From contig JAPVXR010000008.1 of NCBI GenBank assembly GCA_027214385.1, forward strand, positions 1 through 64,000: a DNA stretch of 64,000 nt, given 5' to 3'. The notes under the pieces were generated by a model. That model ran no database searches and had not been told where the DNA came from. It saw nothing but the letters and a program-made list of their open reading frames with translations. Numbering within the stretch: position 1 is the first letter of the stretch; every line of letters starts with the position of its first letter. Positions 25,764-33,237 of the stretch are shown here, one piece after another. The DNA is from Cryomorphaceae bacterium 1068 (GTDB taxonomy: Bacteria > Bacteroidota > Bacteroidia > Flavobacteriales_D > Cryomorphaceae). Both the position numbers and the translations under genes were made by a program.

Positions 25764-28466
25764 ATGAAACACCCATTAGTAAAGCGATTTCTGCCCCACC
25801 TTATAGCTGTACTTTCTTTTCTAGCCATAAGCGCAGTATACTTTTATCCTGCTTTTGACGGGAATAAGCTGAACCAGAGTGATCAGACCACTTTTCGTGG
25901 GATGGCTCAAGAAATCGTTGAGTACCGAAGAATGTACGGAGAGGACCCTCTTTGGACCAATTCGATGTTTGGCGGAATGCCAGCCTATCAGATTTCGGTG
26001 GATCATTCAAACGACATCATATCCATCATTGATGATGTGGTGACACTTGGCCTTCCCAGGCCTGCAAACTACCTTTTTCTCTACTTGTTGGGTTTTTATA
26101 TCCTCATGATTTCTCTGCGGGTCAAACCTGCTATGGCTGCCGTTGGAGCGGTAGCCTTCGCCTTTTCAAGCTATTACTTCATCATTTTAGAAGCAGGTCA
26201 CAATACAAAGGCGCATGCCATCGGCTATATGGCTCCTATCCTTGCGGGAATTATTTGGGCCTATCGAGGAAAGTTCCTGTTCGGTGGAGCAGTAGCTGCG
26301 CTTTTCTTGGCTTTGGAGATTGACGCCAATCACGTACAAATCACCTATTATCTTGGTTTTCTAGTCCTCTTTATGGTGCTTGTTTTTGCCTTTCGGGCTT
26401 TCCGACAACAAAAGATCAATGAATTTATCAAAGCCTCAGTTGTACTTCTGATTGCGGCAGTGCTGGGCGTCGCGGCCAATCTCAACAATCTGTGGCCTAC
26501 ATACGAGTACGGCGAATATTCGATTAGGGGAGCCACTGATCTTACCATCACTCCCGATGGAAGTTCAAACGAAGCCAATACCACCGAAGGTTTGGACCGC
26601 GATTACGTGACTCAATGGAGCTATGGTATAAAAGAAAGCTTGACCATTTTGGTTCCCAACTTAATGGGTGGAGAATCAGGAGCGTTGATCGATCAAAATA
26701 CGCAGAAGGAGAATCCTCAACTGTATCGAGAAATAGCTCAAGGCTATCAAGCGACTCAGGTATTTCCAAACTCTTATTGGGGCGATCAACCTTTCACCAG
26801 CGGCCCGGTTTACTTTGGAGCTACAGTGTTTTTACTCTTTATCTTAGGCTTGGCTTTTGTCAAGAATAGATTGAAATGGGCTCTATTGGTTACCGTGATG
26901 CTCACTATTGCATTGGCCTGGGGAAAGAACTTCATGGGACTCACCGACTTTTTTCTCGATTTCGTACCCGGTTACAATAAGTTCCGAGCAGTCACCATAA
27001 TTCTGTCGATTGCAGGATTGGCATTTCCCATTTTGGGTTTCATTTTTCTACGCCAACTTTGGATGAAGCCTCAAATGATTGCTGATAAGCCAAAACTCTT
27101 TTTTGGAGTGGCAGGTGGATTAGCCCTTGTTTTACTTGCTTTTGTGGTAGCACCTCAGGCATTCTTTAATTTCTTAAGCACTCAGGAAAATGAGATTTTC
27201 AGTGGTCTATCACAAGGTGACGGTGCTGCAGCAGTTTTGCAATACGTTTCAGCATTGCAAGAAGCTCGGGCAGATCTTCTTGTTGCTGATGCCATGCGAT
27301 CTTTAATATTCGTGCTCCTCACAGGTGGAGTGGTTTGGCTATTTGCCAAAGGAAGAGTGAATGAAAAGATTTTGATCGTCTCATTAGCTGTTCTGATCAT
27401 TGGTGATTTATGGCCTGTATCGAAGAGGTATGTGAACAATGAAAAAGAGAAAGGGCGTTATGTGCAATGGCAACCTGCTGAAGCTACTGCTGCTGCTGCA
27501 TATCCCGTTGCCGCCGCTGATTCTTACATTTTGCAACGTGAGGTGGAAATGAACCCGCGAGTAGGTGATGCTGTCAATAGCGCTGTGACGGAATACCGAG
27601 ATGAGGCCAAAAAGGATGTTTCACGAAGGGCCAGTCAGGAAGAGATCGACAATGTAAAATTTGCGGCCCTTCGATTCAGTACAGATTACCGCGTGTTGAA
27701 CCTAAACGGCCCTTTTCTTGAATCCAGGACTTCCTACTTCCACAGTTCTATTGGTGGATACCATGGGGCAAAATTGAAAAGAGTACAGGAGCTTTATGAT
27801 TTCCATATCGCCAGAGAGATTGCTTCTTTGGGTGCCGTGCTGCAGGGTGCCCCTGACATGAACTCTGTGGATAGAGCCATAGAATTAATGGATGTCACCA
27901 ATATGCTCAACACGAAGTACATCGTCTATAATCCCGAAGCTCCACCTTTTGAAAATGAATATGCTTTTGGCCCGGCTTGGTTTGTAGAGTACATACAAGT
28001 AGCTGAAAGTGCAGACGAAGAAATTCTTGCACTGGATGAGCTCGAACTGCGATCTGAGGGAGTCGTTCACAGCGATTTCAATGAAATGGTGAAAGACTTC
28101 AACTTCCAAGAATCGGCTGATGCCATCATAGCTGTTGAAGCGCATTTGCCGAATTACATCAGCTACATTTACGATTCGCCTGTTCCGCAAGCTGTAGTCT
28201 TTTCGGAGATTTATTACCCTGAAGGCTGGAATGCCTATTTGGATGGCGAAAAGGTAGATTACTTCCGCGCCAATTATGCCCTACGTGGGATGCTCGTGCC
28301 TGATGGAAGTCACAAGATCGAATTCAAATTTGAACCTAAAAGCTATGCGCAGGCATCAACGATTAGTACCGGCGCAGGATTGATTGTTTTCTTCTTCTTT
28401 TTGTTTGCCCTTTATCGCCACTTTAAGGCGCCTGAAAAAGATGTTTACGAAGACCTAATGAGCTAA
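25764..28466 (+). CDS. YfhO-family multi-spanning membrane protein
   Basis: This 900-residue protein has about a dozen membrane helices between 10 and 535, a large soluble domain (about 560-860) and a last helix near 870-890. Features of the YfhO family include the N-terminal LNQSDQTTFRGMAQE and DPLWTNSMFGGMPAYQ and the C-terminal YPEGWNAYLDGEKVDYFRAN followed by RGMLVPDGSHKIEFKF. YfhO-like proteins have the GT-C glycosyltransferase fold and are thought to add sugars from lipid carriers to cell-surface polymers; the acceptor here is unknown. It is flanked by a methyltransferase and two glycosyltransferases, which supports a role in envelope glycan assembly. Confidence 0.88.
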   Translation: MKHPLVKRFLPHLIAVLSFLAISAVYFYPAFDGNKLNQSDQTTFRGMAQEIVEYRRMYGEDPLWTNSMFGGMPAYQISVDHSNDIISIIDDVVTLGLPRPANYLFLYLLGFYILMISLRVKPAMAAVGAVAFAFSSYYFIILEAGHNTKAHAIGYMAPILAGIIWAYRGKFLFGGAVAALFLALEIDANHVQITYYLGFLVLFMVLVFAFRAFRQQKINEFIKASVVLLIAAVLGVAANLNNLWPTYEYGEYSIRGATDLTITPDGSSNEANTTEGLDRDYVTQWSYGIKESLTILVPNLMGGESGALIDQNTQKENPQLYREIAQGYQATQVFPNSYWGDQPFTSGPVYFGATVFLLFILGLAFVKNRLKWALLVTVMLTIALAWGKNFMGLTDFFLDFVPGYNKFRAVTIILSIAGLAFPILGFIFLRQLWMKPQMIADKPKLFFGVAGGLALVLLAFVVAPQAFFNFLSTQENEIFSGLSQGDGAAAVLQYVSALQEARADLLVADAMRSLIFVLLTGGVVWLFAKGRVNEKILIVSLAVLIIGDLWPVSKRYVNNEKEKGRYVQWQPAEATAAAAYPVAAADSYILQREVEMNPRVGDAVNSAVTEYRDEAKKDVSRRASQEEIDNVKFAALRFSTDYRVLNLNGPFLESRTSYFHSSIGGYHGAKLKRVQELYDFHIAREIASLGAVLQGAPDMNSVDRAIELMDVTNMLNTKYIVYNPEAPPFENEYAFGPAWFVEYIQVAESADEEILALDELELRSEGVVHSDFNEMVKDFNFQESADAIIAVEAHLPNYISYIYDSPVPQAVVFSEIYYPEGWNAYLDGEKVDYFRANYALRGMLVPDGSHKIEFKFEPKSYAQASTISTGAGLIVFFFFLFALYRHFKAPEKDVYEDLMS

Positions 28467-28468
28467 TT

Positions 28469-28999
28469 ATGCAAAAACGGATAGATAGTACCATCAAGTT
28501 CCTTAATGATACAATTGGACCCAATAAGCGAATCCTTGATTTGGGAGTGCCTAATTCTCTTGGTGAAGCCATGAAGAAGGCGGGTTATGAAGTAATCAAT
28601 ACGGGAGGCGAAGATTTGGACGTTGATTTCGAGAAATACCTCAAAATGGATGTGGATTGCGTAACAGCTTTTGAGATTTTTGAGCACATGCTGGCCCCCT
28701 TTAATATTCTTCGTTTGCTGGAGGTGCCTAATCTTGTGGCCTCAATTCCGCTTAAGCTCTGGTTTGCTTCGGCTTATTGGAGCGAAACTGATCCTTGGGA
28801 CAGACACTACCACGAGTTTGAGCCGAAGCAATTTGATATGCTGATGGAACGGTCGGGATGGGAAATTAAGGATTCGGCCAAATGGAAGAATCCCGAAAAA
28901 AAGAAGTTGGGAATCAGACCCATCCTGAGGAATATCACCGACAGGTATTACATTGTTCACTGTCAGCGTCAGAGCGGTTATACTGTCCCCTCAAAGTAG
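28469..28999 (+). CDS. SAM-dependent methyltransferase-like protein
   Basis: This 176-residue class I methyltransferase-like domain shows ILDLGVPNSLGEAMKKAGYEV at the SAM-binding loop (about 22-42), which is less glycine-rich than normal. The acidic GGEDLDVDFEKY, FEIFEHMLAPFNIL (about 69-82) and HYHEFEPKQFDMLMERSGWEI follow, as in methyltransferases that act on sugars or lipids. The protein is slightly shorter than typical. It is two bases after the YfhO gene and directly abuts the next glycosyltransferase, so it probably modifies a glycan. Substrate unknown. Confidence 0.75.
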   Translation: MQKRIDSTIKFLNDTIGPNKRILDLGVPNSLGEAMKKAGYEVINTGGEDLDVDFEKYLKMDVDCVTAFEIFEHMLAPFNILRLLEVPNLVASIPLKLWFASAYWSETDPWDRHYHEFEPKQFDMLMERSGWEIKDSAKWKNPEKKKLGIRPILRNITDRYYIVHCQRQSGYTVPSK

Positions 29000-30259
29000 G
29001 TGAAAAACTTACTGATAATAACTTATTATTGGCCACCTGCAGGTGGTGCGGGCGTTCAGCGTTGGTTGAAGTTCAGTAAGTACCTGCCTGAGTTTGGGTG
29101 GCACCCCATTATTCTTACCGTCGATCCCGATCAAGCTTCATACCCTCAACGGGATGAGTCCTTGCTGAAGGAAGTAGGGGATGAGGTAGAAGTTTTCAGA
29201 ACCAAGTCTTTTGAGCCTTTGCAGCTTTACGCAAAAGCGGCAGGAAAGGAAAGAGTGCCATACGGAGGATTCAGCAATGAGAAATCAAATTCTTCATTTT
29301 CTCGATTTTTAAGGGGTAATTTTTTCATTCCCGATGCGCGCCGTGGCTGGAATCGCTTTGCTATTGCTAAGGCCAAAGAGATTATTTCAAGTCGGGAGAT
29401 TGATTGTGTCATCACAACAGGCCCACCTCAATCTACTCATTTGATTGGCCTCAGCTTGAAGCGCCAACTGGGCATAAAATGGGGTGTGGATCTCCGCGAT
29501 CCATGGACGGACATCTATTACAACGAGAAAATGCTTCGAACCCAATGGGCTGAAAATCGCGATGCCAAGCTCGAGAAGCAAACTTTGCAAGAGGCCGATT
29601 TTTGCATCACCGTGAGCAATGGATTTGTGGAGTTGTTTAAGCAAAAAGTGGATAGAGCCTATCATGTGGTTACGAATGGATTTGACGAGCAAGACCTCGT
29701 GAATGTTGTTCCACGAAAGTCGGCAGAGTCGAAGAAGCTGATTATTTCCTACACCGGAACGATGTCAGACATATACGAGCCTGATGTTTTTTTTGAAGCA
29801 TTGGCGAGATATGGAGGATCTTTTGAACTCAGAATTGCCGGTAGTATTTCAGAAGGAGTTCAAAAGAAAATTGATGATTGCGGTATTTCGGAAAGCGTAA
29901 ACTACCTGGGATACCTTTCTCACGCCGATGCACTAAAAGAAATGAGCAATGCAGATTTGCTGCTGCTTATCTCGCCCATGGTAAAGAATTCAAAAGGTAT
30001 TATTCCGGGGAAGCTGTTTGAGTATTTGGCCTTTCATAAACCCATCGTAGCAATTGCTGATAATGAAGGTGGCGACATTGAGCGTATTCTAAAGCAAACA
30101 GGGGCCGGAGAAGTATTTAGCAGAACCAATAACGGTGGAATACTCAAATGGATCAATACATTGGGTTCCACGTCGATTGCAAATAACTCTGAAATGATCC
30201 AAAAGTATCATCGACGAAATCTGACCAAACAACTCGTCGAACAACTGAACAAAATTTAA
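29000..30259 (+). CDS. Family 4-type glycosyltransferase
   Basis: The start is GTG 29000, directly after the preceding TAG, giving 419 residues. The N-terminal GT-B domain opens LLIITYYWPPAGGAGVQRWLKFSKYLPEFGW, the classic GT4 donor-acceptor loop. CVITTGPPQSTHLIGL and WGVDLRDPWTD follow. The C-terminal half has the donor-sugar site ISYTGTMSDIYEPD and NADLLLLISP...GIIPGKLFEYLAFHKPIVAIADNEG with the conserved Glu. It is a retaining nucleotide-sugar transferase acting on the cytoplasmic side. Acceptor and sugar are not predictable. It sits in the carB-yfhO operon. Confidence 0.87.
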   Translation: MKNLLIITYYWPPAGGAGVQRWLKFSKYLPEFGWHPIILTVDPDQASYPQRDESLLKEVGDEVEVFRTKSFEPLQLYAKAAGKERVPYGGFSNEKSNSSFSRFLRGNFFIPDARRGWNRFAIAKAKEIISSREIDCVITTGPPQSTHLIGLSLKRQLGIKWGVDLRDPWTDIYYNEKMLRTQWAENRDAKLEKQTLQEADFCITVSNGFVELFKQKVDRAYHVVTNGFDEQDLVNVVPRKSAESKKLIISYTGTMSDIYEPDVFFEALARYGGSFELRIAGSISEGVQKKIDDCGISESVNYLGYLSHADALKEMSNADLLLLISPMVKNSKGIIPGKLFEYLAFHKPIVAIADNEGGDIERILKQTGAGEVFSRTNNGGILKWINTLGSTSIANNSEMIQKYHRRNLTKQLVEQLNKI

Positions 30260-30271
30260 ACCTGATTCCGA

Positions 30272-31492
30272 ATGCTAGAAGGTTCCCGAATACTGATGTT
30301 GCTTGATGCTCCTTATCCTAAGGACATTCGATTAGAAAAAGAAATATCTGCGCTGATAGATGCGGGTGCAAACGTAACACTTGTTTGCTACCGCAAAGAA
30401 GGTGAGCCGCGTCGTGAAAAAGTAGATGGCTGCAATGTTGTGAGAACAGCCGAGGTAATTACAAATTCAAAGAAAGGCTGGGTGGATATTTGGAATTCCA
30501 TCAGTTTTATCAACCGACCTATTAAAAAGGTTTTGGATTCTCTTGAAGTTGAATTCGACGTTGTACATGGTCACGACTTACCAATAGTTAATACGGCATT
30601 GCAGTTTGCTCGAGAAAGAGGTATTAAGTGCGTGTTTGACGTGCATGAGAACTACCCTGAAGCATTAAAGGTTTGGTTCGGCTGGCGCCGCAACCACTTA
30701 ATCAGGCTCAAGAATCAAATGTTTTTCAATTATTCTCGCTGGATTGAGCGCGAGCGTGAAATGGTTCAAGCTTGCGATGCGGTTATTGCCGTAGTAGATG
30801 AAATGAAAACTCGTTTATGCGAGATACACGATATTTCAACTGATAAGGTGACCGTGGTATCGAACACTGAGCCGAAGGACCGGTTTGATACAATTGGTAA
30901 AACGGATAATTCAGATTTGAATAGGGTGGTTTATGTGGGTGGTATCGGCCCTCATCGAGGACTCGATACGGCCATCAAGGCCATGCCTGAAATGCTCAAG
31001 TACAGCGATGATTTTCGATTGCAGATTGTGGGAGCTGGAAATAGTGATACGATTGGTTTTCTGAAGCAATTGGTTGCAGAAAGGAAGTTAGAAAATTACG
31101 TCGAGTTCACGGGTCACGTCCCACTGGAGAAGGCTCTGGGATATATGCGCGGAGCATATCTTAATATTATTCCCCACCATGCTAATGAGCATACGAACAA
31201 CACTATCCCCCACAAGCTTTTTCAAATAATGAACTCTGGATTCCCTTTGATGGTTTCATCTTGTTTGCCGCTAAAGAGAATTGTTGAGGATCATAAGGCA
31301 GGCTTAGTCTTCGAGGCAGGAGATAGCACGAGTTTTGCTGAGCAAATGGCTTGGTCTTTAAAAAATCAAGAACAAATAGCCCGGTTTACCATCAATGCCC
31401 GCGACGCCGTTCAAAACAAAGGGCTCAATTGGGAAAATGACGCGGGAAGACTTGTTGCACTTTATTCAAGATTAATTGGGAGGTCCAGCTAA
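30272..31492 (+). CDS. Family 4 glycosyltransferase
   Basis: The 406-residue GT-B enzyme starts with ILMLLDAPYPKDIRLEKEISALIDAGANVTL, followed by DVVHGHDLPIVNTAL and CVFDVHENYPEAL, a pattern of GT4 enzymes for surface polysaccharides. The C-terminal domain contains RVVYVGGIGPHRGLDTAIKAM, EFTGHVPLEKALGYM and NTIPHKLFQIMNSGFPLMVSS. It lies 12 bases after the previous glycosyltransferase. Its stop shares CTAA with the convergent flippase gene, so this is the end of the plus-strand operon that begins at carB. Confidence 0.88.
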   Translation: MLEGSRILMLLDAPYPKDIRLEKEISALIDAGANVTLVCYRKEGEPRREKVDGCNVVRTAEVITNSKKGWVDIWNSISFINRPIKKVLDSLEVEFDVVHGHDLPIVNTALQFARERGIKCVFDVHENYPEALKVWFGWRRNHLIRLKNQMFFNYSRWIEREREMVQACDAVIAVVDEMKTRLCEIHDISTDKVTVVSNTEPKDRFDTIGKTDNSDLNRVVYVGGIGPHRGLDTAIKAMPEMLKYSDDFRLQIVGAGNSDTIGFLKQLVAERKLENYVEFTGHVPLEKALGYMRGAYLNIIPHHANEHTNNTIPHKLFQIMNSGFPLMVSSCLPLKRIVEDHKAGLVFEAGDSTSFAEQMAWSLKNQEQIARFTINARDAVQNKGLNWENDAGRLVALYSRLIGRSS

Positions 31493-32979
31493 AGTTCTTG
31501 AACGATTTTCTTTATTCCTCCTTTGCTGAAGAGCAGTTTCCATAGTTTTGTTAATCGATTTCTTTCGCTGGTGGAAGTTCCGAAACGGTATAGTAAGAGA
31601 AGGTAGGCCGCTATGATCAGGCTTTTCAAGAAAATACGAATGAGAAGATCCAAGTCATTAAGCGGTATAGAAAGCGCAATGAACGCAGCGCAACTCAGAA
31701 TAATCAAGGCAATTCTCATTAGTTCATAATTGATGGGCATCAACCGTTTGGCCCAACGGTATGAAGCTATAGTCATTATGCAATAGCTCAACCCCGTAGC
31801 AGCAACTGCTCCGTACATTCCGTAGTCAGCAACTAGCAGGAAGTTTAAGCCAATATTTGCGAAAACCCCGAGCAAAGTGACCTGAGCGTGGTATCTCGTT
31901 TTTTTGGTTAGCAAAAAAATATAAGCGAGATAATTATTTAAGGCCTTGAAAATAAACAGAAATGCAATGAAAGGGACTAAGATGGCTGCAAGCCAATAGG
32001 CCTTTTCTCCACTGCTAAATACCTTTGTGAGCTCGAAACCAAAAACAGAAACGACCAAAGTGAGGATAACAATAAGTGCCACATAGATGCTCAAGGTTTT
32101 GCTAAAGAAAGGCTTGAAATCGGGATGGCTTAGCTTTTTAAATGCAATAGGAAGGAAGGCGATAGAAAAGCTGGCGATGATTAAGAGATTTGATAAGCTA
32201 CCGATCTTATAAGCTAAGGTGTAAATACCGACCTCATCAAATTCACCGTAAAACTTTATAATCAACCGATCTGAAATAGTCAGTAAAACGGCGGAAATAC
32301 TAGTGAAAATGAGCGGCCCGCCATAGCGATACATTTCAATTCCATATTTCTTACTAAAGGAGAGACTTAAATTCCTTATTTGTAAGGGAAGAGTGGAAAT
32401 CCAAAAAACCAGATTGGAAAAAAGGATTGCCTTTACCGCTCCGTAAACCTTCTCATCCTGATAGACTACGAAGTACCATACAAAGCCAATTAGAGTTGCG
32501 AACTTCAGTAAGACATAGAAAAAATACGCGACAGACTTTTCCTTTAGCCTCAGTAATTGGAGCGGAAGCAAGCCCAATACTTCGAAAGCAATCGAGAAAA
32601 TGAGGAGCTTGAAATGAAGTTGATAATATGAGTTATCAAATATTAGCGTACTCAGTTGTTCCTTAAAAGGAAGAGCTACTCCTACGAATAGGAGGCTAAA
32701 CAACATCAGCGAGCTTAGCGCTGTAAAGTAAAGTCTACGAAGCTCTTTATCAGATAGGTCATTGCTCCCGAAACGAAGAAATGCCGAAGGAATTTGCAAT
32801 GAAATGACACCAACGAAAAATTGGGCGAAAACTTCTAGAATGGCCAATTCTCCGAATTCAGTTGTGCTGAGTGATCTGGTATAAAGCGGTAAAAGAATAA
32901 CTCCCGCAGCTTTGATGGACAGATTACTAAGTCCATAGATTACTGTTTGCTTGAGAGTATTGCGAAAATCTTTTATCAT
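31489..32979 (-). CDS. Oligosaccharide flippase (Wzx/MATE-like polysaccharide exporter)
   Basis: The 496-residue protein is almost entirely hydrophobic, with about 14 predicted helices. The N-terminus TVIYGLSNLSIKAAGVILLPLYTRSL and the central PLIFTSISAVLLTISDRLIIKFYG, EVGIYTLAYKIG and GVFANIGLNFLLV are typical of the polysaccharide biosynthesis flippase family. It would turn lipid-linked glycans across the inner membrane. No polymerase (Wzy) or ligase (WaaL) gene is adjacent, although the neighbouring YfhO, methyltransferase and GT4 genes make a plausible partner set. It overlaps the last plus-strand glycosyltransferase by four bases. The 258 bases up to 33237 hold no other gene. Confidence 0.88.
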   Translation of the reverse strand: MIKDFRNTLKQTVIYGLSNLSIKAAGVILLPLYTRSLSTTEFGELAILEVFAQFFVGVISLQIPSAFLRFGSNDLSDKELRRLYFTALSSLMLFSLLFVGVALPFKEQLSTLIFDNSYYQLHFKLLIFSIAFEVLGLLPLQLLRLKEKSVAYFFYVLLKFATLIGFVWYFVVYQDEKVYGAVKAILFSNLVFWISTLPLQIRNLSLSFSKKYGIEMYRYGGPLIFTSISAVLLTISDRLIIKFYGEFDEVGIYTLAYKIGSLSNLLIIASFSIAFLPIAFKKLSHPDFKPFFSKTLSIYVALIVILTLVVSVFGFELTKVFSSGEKAYWLAAILVPFIAFLFIFKALNNYLAYIFLLTKKTRYHAQVTLLGVFANIGLNFLLVADYGMYGAVAATGLSYCIMTIASYRWAKRLMPINYELMRIALIILSCAAFIALSIPLNDLDLLIRIFLKSLIIAAYLLLLYRFGTSTSERNRLTKLWKLLFSKGGIKKIVQEL

Positions 32980-33237
32980 GTTTAGTTTTAACGGCCTCTT
33001 CGGTGATTTTTCACCCTTGGTAGAGTCGTCAATTTTAAGGCTCTTTCAAGAATTTCATTGAATTTGTCAGCACTAAATTTACGAAGGCAAAGAAAATGAC
33101 CACATACATTGGTTTACTCTTGGGTTGCCAGCGAACAATCGGGTTAGGCATTTTGGTGCATGGATAGTAGGGGTAATCATGATTTGAATAAGGACTTTTT
33201 CTTCACTGTAAATAAAGTCGTATTTTGTGAACTTTCG

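Noticed and set aside
25764-32979. Horizontally acquired O-antigen island
   Set aside because: No integrase, repeats or clear base-composition break is visible, and the genes are tightly packed behind carB. A compositional test would be needed to reopen the idea.
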